NCBI RefSeq assembly: GCF_009724685.1
Contig: NZ_WMEF01000001.1
Span: 829,746-893,745 of the forward strand
Length of the DNA stretch: 64,000 nucleotides
Reading direction: 5' to 3'
Source: Lysinibacillus cavernae
Lineage (GTDB): Bacteria; Bacillota; Bacilli; Bacillales_A; Planococcaceae
A program made the position numbers and the translations under genes. The notes beneath the pieces are model-generated. The model saw nothing but the letters and a program-made list of their open reading frames with translations, was not told the origin of the DNA and did not search any database. How positions within the stretch are numbered: position 1 is the stretch's first letter; each line of letters starts with the position of its first letter. This document shows positions 55,461 to 64,000 of the stretch, one piece after another.

Positions 55461-55607
55461 TAAAAATAAATCTTAAGTTTAAACCTGTCAATACTATTTG
55501 CTTATGTCTAATTGCCCTAATTGATTTTGAATAACTCACCGGAAAGCTACTTAATCAAATAATCATGTTTTGTTTAGGACCATTTTGTAAGCCTGTTTTT
55601 TGTGTGT

Positions 55608-55660
55608 TGTGCTATTTCAAATTTGAAATATTCTTCTTATTCTTTTCCTCTATTATGGAA
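55608..55660 (+). repeat. AT-rich repeated block, copy 1
   Basis: Shares about 50 bp with 57095-57145: GCTATTTCAAATTTGAAATATT here, followed by T-rich sequence and CTCTATTAT. It includes the perfect palindrome ATTTCAAATTTGAAAT (55614-55629). It lies in the 625-bp gap 55424-56048, which otherwise holds the tetR promoter and a 73-codon frame (55565-55786) that I do not consider a gene. Confidence 0.5.
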
Positions 55661-56048
55661 GAAGTAAACGGAATAAATTGTAGGATTAAAAAGGGTTTTA
55701 ACAGCGACAGAACTAGCATCAACTTGCGTACTGACACTGTCGCTTATACAAACTATGACGATGAAGAAAAATTAAAGCAATTTTGATAGAACATACTTTA
55801 CATATGAAGATAGTAGTGATTGTTTTGCACCTCACTCTTCAAACCCGAAAAAGAGTTGCCATAAAATCACGTTGCGAATATACTTGTGACTTTTTGTTCT
55901 AGCGATATCTCGGTAAGAAGTCATTGTTTTACTTTGGATTTCTGAAAAGTCTAGGATGATCTTCAACGTTCTGTTAGTAGTCCGATTAATCACTTTGCCC
56001 AACTTGATCAATTATTGAAAGAGATTTTTTAAAGGAGCTATATTACGG

Positions 56049-56789
56049 ATGATACAAAATATAAATGATGATGGAAATTTCTTTTCTGCAAATGAGCAAA
56101 TGTCCCGTTCAAAAAGAGGAGGGGAACCTGCGGAGGAGCAGCAGATATTAAAAGCATTAATACCAGAGTTAACGAACAAAAGTGTACTTGATTTAGGTTG
56201 TGGAGACGGTATGTATTGCCGATATGCTCGTGAGCAACAAGCGAGTTCTGTGATAGGTGTGGATACATCCGAAAAAATGCTTCAAAAAGCTCGTAAAAAA
56301 ACAGATGATCCCTTCATTTCGTATAGTAACATGGCCATTGAAGATATCCATTTTTCTGCTTCTCAATTTGATGTGGTTATCAGTTCATTGACTTTTCACT
56401 ATACGAAGTCGTTTCAAACAATCAGCAACAAAATCTATGATTATCTAAAGCCAGGTGGTACGTTTATTTTTTCAGTAGAACATCCAATTTTTACAGCTCG
56501 TAACGAACAAGATTGGTATTTCGATGACCAAGGGAATCGACTGTATTGGCCAACTGACAGCAATAGATCAAAAGGGGTATATGCAAATACCAAGAATGTT
56601 GTGAAATATCATCGAACGATTTTGACTTATATAAACGCTTTAATTGTGGCTGGTTTTAGTATAAAAACAGTCAAAGAACCTTTGCCTTCGGATGGAATAT
56701 TAAAGAGTATTTCTAATATGAACGAGAGAAGCGGAAAACCAAGGTTTTTACTCATCTCAGCAGAAAAGAAAAATGGCTCTTTCTATTAA
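56049..56789 (+). CDS. Class I SAM-dependent methyltransferase
   Basis: A 246-residue methyltransferase with motif I VLDLGCGDG at residues 46-54, the acidic motif II (VIGVDTSEKML), and motif post-I FDVVISSLTFHYT, then LKPGGTFIFSVEHP. Close in style to UbiE/Methyltransf_11 enzymes that act on small molecules. ATG 56049 follows AAAGGAGC. Single gene; the substrate is unknown. Confidence 0.87.
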   Translation: MIQNINDDGNFFSANEQMSRSKRGGEPAEEQQILKALIPELTNKSVLDLGCGDGMYCRYAREQQASSVIGVDTSEKMLQKARKKTDDPFISYSNMAIEDIHFSASQFDVVISSLTFHYTKSFQTISNKIYDYLKPGGTFIFSVEHPIFTARNEQDWYFDDQGNRLYWPTDSNRSKGVYANTKNVVKYHRTILTYINALIVAGFSIKTVKEPLPSDGILKSISNMNERSGKPRFLLISAEKKNGSFY

Positions 56790-57007
56790 AAAAAGTTAGT
56801 TTATCGTTTCAAAACCTGTTTGTACATGTAAGAAGGATAGACTATATTGCAAAAAAATCGGGGTGTTGAATGATATCTTAAAGTTTGAGTAATCAGAAAG
56901 AAAAGAATAATAAACCGTTGTTATTGTACCGAACAAGGTCTTTTAGCTGAACCATAATGCGACATCTCCCAATTCAAAAAATTATACTTCATTGAACGAT
57001 CATTCAA

Positions 57008-57036
57008 CTTACTAACTTTGGTTAGTAGGTTTTTTG
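57008..57036 (+). terminator. Terminator-like hairpin
   Basis: CTTACTAAC (57008-57016) pairs with GTTAGTAGG (57021-57029; one G-T) and is followed by TTTTTT. It lies 219 bp after the methyltransferase stop. The sequence between (56790-57007) holds no recognisable gene. Confidence 0.7.
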
Positions 57037-57094
57037 TATTTTTTTCATTGGGTGTAATCGATGTGTTTATTTATTTTCCGATTTCTTTAAATCA

Positions 57095-57145
57095 TTTTGC
57101 TATTTCAAATTTGGAATATTTTTTTTAGCTATATCTCTATTATAA
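57095..57145 (+). repeat. AT-rich repeated block, copy 2
   Basis: Second copy of the block at 55608, with GCTATTTCAAATTTGGAATATT and CTCTATTAT; about 160 bp before the nucleotide-sugar dehydrogenase. A weaker relative is at 62087-62126. It may be promoter or regulatory DNA shared by surface genes. Confidence 0.5.
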
Positions 57146-57306
57146 AGTGGTAAGCCAGAAAAAATGAGTTACCTAAAATTGATAGATTAAACACTATCTT
57201 AAAGGGGTTTTTTTATAGTAGAAATGGACAAATGAATCTTTTATCACTTTAAAAAAGATTAAATCGTTAATATATCAACATAGATAAAAGGAGTAATCAA
57301 TAAAAA

Positions 57307-58635
57307 ATGAAGACTACAATAAAATCATCAAAGATTGTAAAGTTATCAGAAAATATTGCAACAAGAAAGGCGAAAATTGGAATTATCGGTCTTGGCTATG
57401 TGGGGTTACCACTTGCATTAGAAATCGTGGATAAAGGATTTCAAGTAATCGGCTTCGATAAAAATGATGACAAAATCGGCCTCTTAAGAAGTGGCCAAAG
57501 TTATATAGCGGATATGCCTGCGATAATTATTCAACAAGCGATCCACAAGGAGAAATTCGAGCCTACAAATAACTTTACTAAGCTTGCGGAAGTAAATGTC
57601 ATTATAATTTGTGTACCGACACCAACAACTGAAGAGGGTACACCGAACATTTCGTACATTGTAGAAGCTGCCCACGCCATTGAGCAAAACATGTCAAAGG
57701 ATACACTCGTTATTCTCGAAAGCACAACATACCCTGGAACAACGGAAGACATTGTTCGCCCTATTTTAGAAAAACAGAATGTACAGATTGGCCAAGATAT
57801 ATTTTTAGCATATTCGCCCGAGCGCATTGATCCAGGAAATCGAAATTTCTCGGTGACCAATACACCAAAAGTAGTAGGTGGAATTTCACAATCTTGTGCA
57901 GAAGTGGCGAGGGTTTTCTATGAAACAGTTATTAATACCAATGTTTATACGGTAAAAAGCCCAAAGGTTGCTGAAATGGAAAAACTACTTGAAAATACGT
58001 TCCGTCAAATAAATATCGCACTTGTCAACGAAATGAGTCAACTCTGCTATAAAATGGATATTGATATTTGGGAAGTAATTGATGCGGCTTCAACTAAGCC
58101 ATATGGTTTTATGCCTTTTACACCTGGTCCGGGAGTGGGAGGACATTGTATACCAGTGGATCCGAAATACTTATTATGGGCTGGTCAACAGCATGGCATC
58201 ACGGCAACCTTGATTGAAGCTGCAGATAAAATTAACGAGTCGATGCCAAACTTTGTTGTAGAAAGATTAGCACATTATTTAAACATGCAAGAAAAAAATT
58301 TACATGATGCTGAAGTGGTGGTAGTTGGGGTAGGGTATAAACCGAATGTTAATGACTTCCGTGAGTCTCCAGCATTAGATGTAATTAACATCCTTAGAGA
58401 AAAACACTGTAACTTGAAAATTGTCGATCCATTAATAGAAACGGTCGTTGTAGATAATTGGAAGACGAACACGGTACCACTAACAGAAGAATTAATGTTG
58501 CGTGCAGACGCAGTGTTGATTTTAACAAATCATACAAATATCAATTATGCGTTGATTGACGAACATGCAGCTTTAATTTTTGATACACGTAATACCTACT
58601 TCTCTTTTGAGAATGTGAATTATTACAAATTATAA
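57307..58635 (+). CDS. UDP-sugar 6-dehydrogenase (UDP-glucose/UDP-GlcNAc dehydrogenase family)
   Basis: This 442-residue enzyme makes a UDP-uronic acid with NAD. The N-terminal Rossmann motif IGLGYVGLP lies at about 27-35, the catalytic cysteine is Cys281 in GPGVGGHCIPVDP, and YSPERIDPGN is at 169-178. The last motif and overall length lean to the UDP-N-acetylglucosamine 6-dehydrogenase (WbpA-like) branch rather than TuaD/HasB; substrate is uncertain. AAAGGAG lies 13 bases before ATG 57307, a long spacing. It is followed 493 bp later by a HasA-like synthase, so it likely supplies a precursor for that polymer. Confidence 0.87.
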   Translation: MKTTIKSSKIVKLSENIATRKAKIGIIGLGYVGLPLALEIVDKGFQVIGFDKNDDKIGLLRSGQSYIADMPAIIIQQAIHKEKFEPTNNFTKLAEVNVIIICVPTPTTEEGTPNISYIVEAAHAIEQNMSKDTLVILESTTYPGTTEDIVRPILEKQNVQIGQDIFLAYSPERIDPGNRNFSVTNTPKVVGGISQSCAEVARVFYETVINTNVYTVKSPKVAEMEKLLENTFRQINIALVNEMSQLCYKMDIDIWEVIDAASTKPYGFMPFTPGPGVGGHCIPVDPKYLLWAGQQHGITATLIEAADKINESMPNFVVERLAHYLNMQEKNLHDAEVVVVGVGYKPNVNDFRESPALDVINILREKHCNLKIVDPLIETVVVDNWKTNTVPLTEELMLRADAVLILTNHTNINYALIDEHAALIFDTRNTYFSFENVNYYKL

Positions 58636-58767
58636 AAAAGAGTATTCCTGTTTATAAGATCTATAACGGCAGTTGACTTAGCAACATATGAGAGGACTCT
58701 TTCTAAGTACACGTATTCCAACAAAAAACACTTACGATCAAGAGCGATATGGCAAGCAAATCAGTAA

Positions 58768-58811
58768 ATCCCAATTTTTCATCTTATATGACTGAGAAAT
58801 TGGGTTTTTTT
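58768..58811 (+). terminator. Terminator after the UDP-sugar dehydrogenase
   Basis: ATCCCAATTTTTCA pairs with TGAGAAATTGGGTT and is followed by TTTTTT. A second weak hairpin ACCC-GGTTAGCTA-GGGGGTTTTT lies at about 58873-58897. The remaining gap to 59128 shows no gene. Confidence 0.75.
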
Positions 58812-59128
58812 ATGTACGGCAATGTCCTGAAAGCTCTAATAACCATAATTGAAAACTTTAAGACTATTAGTGCACCCGGTTAGCTAGGGGGTTTTTCATG
58901 AGATTGCCTTTTCATCAAGTTTATCCATATTTCAATGTAAAAATCAGCTTGATTAGATTCAATTGAAGAGTGATTTATGTAAGATGCTGTTGTTAGCAAC
59001 TCATTATTGGGTCTCAATAAAAAAAGTGAGCATTTCTATAGTGAGATAATTACATCTGTCTAACATGTTACTTTTATAAAAGACACCTTTAGGGTCAAAA
59101 AATATAATAAAAATGCAGGAGGAACTGT

Positions 59129-60421
59129 ATGCTACAATGGCAACAAAAGTCAGAACGTAATATAAAAACATATTTAGTCTTATTTCTTTTCACAGTAATG
59201 CTTGCGGGAATAACATATTTAAATGTGGGCTTTAAAGGGGGAGTTTCTAAGACGTTTGGGCTATATGGCTCGATCATGATCGTGTATCTCATTGGAAAAA
59301 TGACGCTTTCTTTTTATTACAAGCCCTATGTGAATGAGCCGCCTGATGTTAAGGTGTCGGTTTTTATTCCATCTTATAATGAAAAGCCAGAAGCTGTTTT
59401 GGGAACAGTACAGAGTATCTTGGACCAGGATTACCCTGTTCATGAAATTTTCTTCATAGACGATGGCAGTGTTGATGACAGTGGCTATCGAGCCGTTTTA
59501 GATTTTAAAGAGAAGTGGGAAAGGGAGCGTGATTCGACTAAATCACTTCACTATCCTAAATTAATCGTGCATCAATTATCAAAAAACCAAGGGAAACGTC
59601 ATGCTCAAATATGGGCTTTCGAACAAGCAACAGGTGATATCTTTTTCACGGTCGATTCAGATGGTTATGTTTATCCCGATGCACTAAAAGAATTGTTGCG
59701 TCCATTTGCAAATCCTGAGGTAATGGCTGTTACAGGACATATCAACGCTCGCAATAAAAACCATAATTTGTTTACAAAACTATTAGATATGAGGTATGAC
59801 AATGCTTTTCGCGTTGAACGTGCAGCCCAGTCTACCACAGGGAATATTTTGGTATGTTCGGGTCCAATTAGCTGTTATAGAAGAGAAATCGTCATGGATA
59901 ATATCGAACACTACGGTTCACAGTTGTTTTTAGGAAAAGCTGTTCAATCAGGAGATGATCGTTGTTTAACAAATTATGCAATTTTAAAAGGGAAAACGGT
60001 TTACCAATCTGGTGCTCGTTGTGATACAGATGTACCAGATAATCTAAAACAATTCTTGAAACAACAAATAAGATGGAATAAATCGTTTTTTAGAGAGAGT
60101 GTCATCGCATTTAAAATAGGTTTTCATAAGCCAATTACCCTCATCTGGGTTACCTTTGAAATGCTACTTTGGATTTTGTTCGGATTTGTTATTATCCTTG
60201 CGATTATCTACCAGGTTGAGTCGTTTGGATTGGTAATGTTTTTTTATTACTTACTATCTTTAAGTTTGTCTGCTTATGCAAGGAACATCCATTACGTGGT
60301 AAAGCGACCGCTGATCTTTATCTTAGCACCATTGTACGGGCTTATTCATTTAGTATTACTATTTCCACTTAGAATGTTTGCCCTTCTTACGATTAAAGAA
60401 GCCAAGTGGGGAACGCGATAA
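59129..60421 (+). CDS. Processive family 2 glycosyltransferase, HasA-like
   Basis: This 430-residue membrane synthase has two N-terminal membrane segments, a cytosolic GT2 domain and three C-terminal segments, as in hyaluronan, chitin and NodC-type synthases (HasA about 419 residues). Catalytic motifs: FIDDGS with DDGS at 111-114, DSD at 176-178, GDDR at 275-278 and QQIRW at 312-316. SGPISCYRRE and RWNKSFFRES are close to HasA. It would polymerise and extrude a polysaccharide from UDP-sugars. With the UDP-sugar dehydrogenase upstream, a uronic-acid-containing polymer is plausible; a GlcNAc homopolymer is the alternative. ATG 59129 follows AGGAGG. Confidence 0.83.
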   Translation: MLQWQQKSERNIKTYLVLFLFTVMLAGITYLNVGFKGGVSKTFGLYGSIMIVYLIGKMTLSFYYKPYVNEPPDVKVSVFIPSYNEKPEAVLGTVQSILDQDYPVHEIFFIDDGSVDDSGYRAVLDFKEKWERERDSTKSLHYPKLIVHQLSKNQGKRHAQIWAFEQATGDIFFTVDSDGYVYPDALKELLRPFANPEVMAVTGHINARNKNHNLFTKLLDMRYDNAFRVERAAQSTTGNILVCSGPISCYRREIVMDNIEHYGSQLFLGKAVQSGDDRCLTNYAILKGKTVYQSGARCDTDVPDNLKQFLKQQIRWNKSFFRESVIAFKIGFHKPITLIWVTFEMLLWILFGFVIILAIIYQVESFGLVMFFYYLLSLSLSAYARNIHYVVKRPLIFILAPLYGLIHLVLLFPLRMFALLTIKEAKWGTR

Positions 60422-60621
60422 CGATGGTAAGGATATGGCGGAACTGAAATGGGAGAGGTACGGGAATATTTTAAATATACATCTTCAGTTTATTCAATGA
60501 TAGATCGGGGATTCATAATTCAAGAAGACATTTTCACCTAAAACAGATTATTTCAGGAATTAAGTGTGCCTATCTATTTAATTAACGCAATAGTATTGCA
60601 AAGATAAAGAATGGAGTCCCT

Positions 60622-61527
60622 ATGAAAAAGAAAACAGTATGGATATTTGTTGCTGTAAGTTTTATTATTAGCTGTATTATATATGCAGGCAACTTTTATT
60701 ATAAAGTTACTACGACGCTGGAAACCATCCATGAATCCGAAATACGTCCAGTTTCTAAACTAAGGACCAAAGAAATTGAATTAGTGAAAAAACAACCTTT
60801 TTCATTGCTTCTTCTTGGTGTAGATGAACGGAAAAATGACAAAGGACGTTCAGATACAATCATCGTCATTACGGTAAATCCAACTATTAATTCTACAAAA
60901 TTAATTAGCATACCTAGGGATACGTATACTGAAATTAAAGGGAAAAACAAAGTAGACAAAATAAATCATGCATACGCTTTTGGTGGGATGGACATGGCCC
61001 TGCATTCGGTGGAAAATCTGCTGAATATACCTATTGATTATGTTGTTCAAGTAAATATGGAAGGCTTTAAGGAAATTGTTGATATTGTAGGTGGAGTTAC
61101 CGTTGAAAATGGAAATGCCTTTCAAGTAGATGACTTTATTTACAATGAAGGAATGATCCACTTAGATGGAAAACAAGCATTGAGCTATGTTCGTATGCGG
61201 AATGATGATCCATTAGGTGACTTTGGAAGGCAAGCGAGACAAAAACAAGTACTTCAAGCTGTTTTACAAAAAGGGGCATCCGTTAATAGTTTGATGAACT
61301 ATAATGATTTATTATCCTCTCTCAAGAACAACGTGCGAACTAATATGACAATAGATCAAATGATGGATATTCAGAAAGGCTATAAAAACACACTGAATCA
61401 AATAGAAACACTTTCTTTTGAAAAAGGAGAAGGAAAGAAAATAGATGGTGTTTGGTATAACATGATGAATGAAGAAGAGTTAGAAAATGTGACGGCTAAA
61501 TTGAAAGAGCATCTAGAGTTAGAATAA
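60622..61527 (+). CDS. LytR-CpsA-Psr family glycopolymer ligase
   Basis: This 301-residue protein has one N-terminal membrane anchor (about 5-26) and an extracellular LCP domain (about 60-215) with the family motifs LLLGVDER, GRSDTIIVITVNP, SIPRDTYTEI and the DFGRQARQKQ arginines. LCP enzymes attach lipid-linked glycopolymers to peptidoglycan. The position after the HasA-like gene suggests anchoring of that polymer or a linked one. The 200-bp gap before it holds only very short frames. ATG 60622 follows AAAGAATGGAG. Confidence 0.88.
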   Translation: MKKKTVWIFVAVSFIISCIIYAGNFYYKVTTTLETIHESEIRPVSKLRTKEIELVKKQPFSLLLLGVDERKNDKGRSDTIIVITVNPTINSTKLISIPRDTYTEIKGKNKVDKINHAYAFGGMDMALHSVENLLNIPIDYVVQVNMEGFKEIVDIVGGVTVENGNAFQVDDFIYNEGMIHLDGKQALSYVRMRNDDPLGDFGRQARQKQVLQAVLQKGASVNSLMNYNDLLSSLKNNVRTNMTIDQMMDIQKGYKNTLNQIETLSFEKGEGKKIDGVWYNMMNEEELENVTAKLKEHLELE

Positions 61528-61577
61528 TTTCTAAACATGCTATACTAGTTTGTTTAGTAATAAAAGCCTATTTACAT

Positions 61578-61619
61578 AGTAGCACAAACCAAAGTCAAGG
61601 TTTGAGCTACTATTTTTTT
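61578..61619 (+). terminator. Terminator of the LCP gene
   Basis: AGTAGC-A-CAAACC pairs with GGTTTG-A-GCTACT (13 bp with one A-A mismatch), followed by ATTTTTTT. Confidence 0.85.
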
Positions 61620-61759
61620 ATAGGAGAAATGAAGGGATGTCGAACTGCCCACCAAGTTTGATCTGTTTTAAAATTCTTATTATATGGTTTAACTATATCT
61701 AAAAATGGCTGAACCTGATTTTCACCATTAGAAATGTCCATTCCAACGACTTTATTCAT
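61610..61759 (-). pseudogene. IS110-family transposase fragment (likely)
   Basis: Minus-strand frame of 49 codons from ATG (plus 61757-61759) to TAG at plus 61610-61612. It starts MNKVVGMDISNGENQVQPFL and continues with KPYNKNF and TWWAVRHPF. The beginning resembles the N-terminal RNase-H-like strand of IS110 transposases, with the first catalytic Asp in MDIS. The rest of the gene is missing. Its 3' end overlaps the LCP terminator. Confidence 0.5.
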
Positions 61760-62388
61760 TTTCAATCTCCACGAAATCTAGTATCCTCATTCACCAACAG
61801 CCTATTTTGCAGGTAGCGAAGAACTAGCAATTGAGTTTGGGCTCATGATGCTGATACAAGTCTGCCATAGTATATCGAGGCTAACAGTTTTGAAAACTCA
61901 AAAGTTAGCACATATGTCTGCAATGATAGTTAGTAGATAAAACGCTGTCATAGCTTACCCTATCGATACGAGGTTTAAGTTCCAACTAGCTTTATTCTGT
62001 TTCTTCAAGTAGGGAGTAGTTCCCACGGGCAGATACGTATTGAGGAGATTACAAAATAATTGGTTAAACCTAAATGTTGTTTCCTCATTTTCAATTTTGG
62101 AATTATTCTTTATAACTATAAAATTGAGTGTCGTGTTCGGATGATCCATAGGAACAATTAACTAACGATAAACATACTAGTTATTTATTTTTTTGTTAAT
62201 TATTACTACTAATCTGTAAGGTTATTAAGGAATATTATTTTTTTCTTTTTATATGGAATGATTTTTTCTATCTCTAGAGTCTCTAATTTCATCTATTTAA
62301 AATCGATATTGAAACAGGGGAATTGCCGAAAAAATGTATGATTACTTTAGTAACACACTAATAATTTATTGTGAGGAGTAACCTACGA
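61760..62388. other. Non-coding spacer before the repeat surface protein
   Basis: No gene was recognised here. A weak relative of the AT-rich block (TTTTCAATTTTGGAAT and CTATAAAATTGAGTG) lies at 62087-62126, about 260 bp before the start codon. GAGGAG at 62373-62378 is the ribosome site of the next gene. Confidence 0.5.
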
Positions 62389-64000
62389 ATGAAGAAAGAA
62401 AATAACAACAAGATGATGAAGAATAGTAAAAGGCTAAAACCGTTTAATGTAATGACAGCTTCAATTGTATTAACTAGTACATTATTATCAGGGATTGGAT
62501 TTACAGGGGAAACGCAGGCACTTGCAAGTACACAGTCTGTCATGAGTGTTTCACCATGGGAGACAACAATACAAATGGGTACGAACCAGAGTATCTTTGA
62601 TGGTGTAGGTACCAGTTCTCTTGGAAAACATATAAAAGATAATGTTATAGTTGGAATTCCTCCTTCTACTAATCCATACAAAGATATCTCACAATCTTAC
62701 AACCTAGGTTATAACTACTATGGAGAAATAGTAGATAATTATTTTGTTGCCCCAGCAACGGGTTTATATACGTTTAGAATAGATGCGTATGGTATGATGA
62801 CAGGCGATCAACACTTACTGCAGGTTTATGATAGTAATGATCAAAGAATAGTGAACTTAGCAAACGTCCCAACAAACAAACTCTCAACTGATACAAAGGA
62901 AGTTGCTGTCAATTTGCAAAAAGGAGCAATTTACTCTGTAGTTAAAATAACTAGTATAGGAGAAAAATATAATTATAAACATTACCTAAATGTTTCATTT
63001 AAAATTAGCGGTGAAGGAAGAAATGTTTTTAATAGCTCTATTAGAGAAAGTAAGATTTCTGAACTTTCTCAACTTATAATCAATCAAAATGGAGTATTAT
63101 TACCTCTCCAAAACCGTGAAAGTGCTGAGGCATTTTCTGCTATTGTTATGCTAGATGACAATATAAAACTGTCCAAAGATAAGGTAGAAGGTCTGTTTAA
63201 GGATAACCATTTTAATAGCCTTAAAGACACAACAAATCAGGCTGCCATCGATGCGGCACAAAATGCAGTGAATAAATTGCCAGCAGTTTCAGAAAAAGAC
63301 CAACAACAGGGACTAGTAGATAAAGCTCAAAATTTACTGAATCAACAAATACAAGCGGATAAAGACTTAGCGGATGCGAAAAGCAAAGCGGAAGGTCTAT
63401 TCACAGACAGCAACTTTAACAAGCTGAAAGGTACAACAAATCAAGCAGCCATCGATGCGGCACAAAGTGCAGTGAATAAACTACCAGCAGGTACAGAAAA
63501 AACGCGTCTACAAGGCCTAGTGAATAATGCCCAAGGTTTACTGAATCAACAAATACAAGCGGATAAAGACTTAGCCGATGCGAAAAGCAAAGCAGAAGGA
63601 TTATTCACAGATAGCAACTTTAACAAGCTGAAAGGTACAACCAATCAAGCAGCCATCGATGCGGCACAAAGTGCAGTGAATAAACTACCAGCAGGTACAG
63701 AAAAAACGCGTCTACAAGGCCTAGTGAATAATGCCCAAGGTTTACTGAATCAACAAATACAAGCGGATAAAGACTTAGCCGATGCGAAAAGCAAAGCGGA
63801 AGGTCTATTCACAGACAGCAACTTTAACAAGCTGAAAGGTACAACCAATCAAGCAGCCATCGATGCGGCACAAAATGCAGTGAATAAACTCCCAGCAGGT
63901 ACAGAAAAAACGCGTCTACAAGGTCTGGTGAATAATGCCCAAAACTTACTGAATCAACAAATACAAGCGGATAAAGACTTAGCCGATGCGAAAAGCAAAG
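62389..64000 (+). CDS. Secreted repeat protein (partial, runs off the window)
   Basis: ATG 62389 with GAGGAG ten bases upstream; open to the window end (537 codons). A signal peptide with a basic start (KKENNNKMMKNSKRLK) and a hydrophobic core ends near QALA (about residue 49). Residues about 50-220 form a beta-rich domain (NYYGEIVDNYFVAPATGLYTFRIDAYG region). From about residue 257 come 68-residue helical repeats, each with AEGLFTDSNFNKLKG, TTNQAAIDAAQ, AVNKLPAGTEKTRLQGLV and LLNQQIQADKDLADAKSK. They resemble the Cry1Ac D-VI-related repeats of Firmicute surface proteins. A wall or surface role is inferred; the anchor would lie outside the window. Confidence 0.85.
   Translation, partial: MKKENNNKMMKNSKRLKPFNVMTASIVLTSTLLSGIGFTGETQALASTQSVMSVSPWETTIQMGTNQSIFDGVGTSSLGKHIKDNVIVGIPPSTNPYKDISQSYNLGYNYYGEIVDNYFVAPATGLYTFRIDAYGMMTGDQHLLQVYDSNDQRIVNLANVPTNKLSTDTKEVAVNLQKGAIYSVVKITSIGEKYNYKHYLNVSFKISGEGRNVFNSSIRESKISELSQLIINQNGVLLPLQNRESAEAFSAIVMLDDNIKLSKDKVEGLFKDNHFNSLKDTTNQAAIDAAQNAVNKLPAVSEKDQQQGLVDKAQNLLNQQIQADKDLADAKSKAEGLFTDSNFNKLKGTTNQAAIDAAQSAVNKLPAGTEKTRLQGLVNNAQGLLNQQIQADKDLADAKSKAEGLFTDSNFNKLKGTTNQAAIDAAQSAVNKLPAGTEKTRLQGLVNNAQGLLNQQIQADKDLADAKSKAEGLFTDSNFNKLKGTTNQAAIDAAQNAVNKLPAGTEKTRLQGLVNNAQNLLNQQIQADKDLADAKSK
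63157..64000 (+). repeat. Tandem 204-bp coding repeats
   Basis: AAAGACTTAG recurs at 63361, 63565, 63769 and 63973, an exact 204-bp period (68 codons). Unit 1 (about 63157-63360) is diverged; units at 63361, 63565 and 63769 are nearly identical even at silent positions; the fourth is cut by the window end. Confidence 0.95.

Noticed and set aside
55565..55786. 73-codon plus-strand frame with a Cys/Phe-rich start
   Set aside because: No ribosome binding site, composition follows the AT-rich DNA, and it covers the duplicated non-coding block.
60422..60621. Short frames between the HasA-like gene and the LCP gene
   Set aside because: Only 21-30 codons, poor ribosome sites, and no resemblance to known small proteins.
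63157..64000. CRISPR-like periodicity
   Set aside because: The period is 204 bp, in frame, with no spacers; these are protein repeats.

Overview
The window looks like chromosome of a low-GC, spore-forming Bacillales bacterium, most likely Lysinibacillus or a close relative. The evidence is a Bacillus-type order mgsA-bshA-cca-birA-panBCD-dinG, a gerXA-XB-XC spore germinant receptor operon, an SLH-anchored surface nucleotidase, strong AGGAGG-type ribosome binding sites, many U-tracted hairpin terminators, and frequent TTG and GTG starts. Genus is inferred from layout and protein style, not from a database match.

Layout. 1-13.7 kb: conserved housekeeping block (end of mgsA, bshA, cca, birA, panB, panC, panD, dinG). 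Two insertions interrupt the Bacillus order: a PadR / DUF1700 / DUF4097 envelope-stress-like module on the minus strand between birA and panB, and an SLH 5'-nucleotidase between panD and dinG. bshB1, which sits between mgsA and bshA in B. subtilis, is absent here. 13.7-18.1 kb: a TetR regulator divergent from a CocE/NonD hydrolase plus MFS transporter operon. 18.1-20.3 kb: decay zone with an IS3 transposase remnant, another short ORF remnant, a DegV gene and the tail of a dead AbgB-like M20 amidohydrolase. 20.3-25.6 kb: a 7TMR-DISM GGDEF protein, then a PEP-mutase-like gene followed by adaA, alkA and an adaB/ogt-type gene (adaptive response to alkylation), and a DUF378 membrane protein.

25.6-38.2 kb: after a repeat-rich spacer comes an apparently complete reductive pyrimidine catabolism cluster. 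An NCS1 permease imports the base. PreT/PreA reduce uracil or thymine, a dihydropyrimidinase opens the ring, and an M20 carbamoylase releases beta-alanine or its methyl analogue. A class III transaminase and a malonate/methylmalonate semialdehyde dehydrogenase finish the route, and a PucR-type regulator sits at the divergent centre. The dehydrogenase carries an in-frame TGA at codon 430, so the last step looks broken or depends on readthrough. A conserved-looking 69-residue ORF closes the plus-strand arm.

38.2-53.5 kb: two APC amino-acid permeases, the ger operon, a laccase-domain protein, a membrane protein resembling integral-membrane terpene cyclases with a probable CTG start, a LysM-CAP secreted protein, a large LuxR/MalT-type (LAL) regulator, a VanW lipoprotein, a soluble chemoreceptor-like protein and a HAD phosphatase. 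53.5-64 kb: an NmrA-type reductase with a TetR regulator, a methyltransferase, then an exopolysaccharide-like locus (nucleotide-sugar dehydrogenase, HasA-like processive glycosyltransferase, LCP ligase). The window ends inside a secreted protein built from near-identical 204-bp tandem repeats. No rRNA, tRNA or CRISPR array was recognised.
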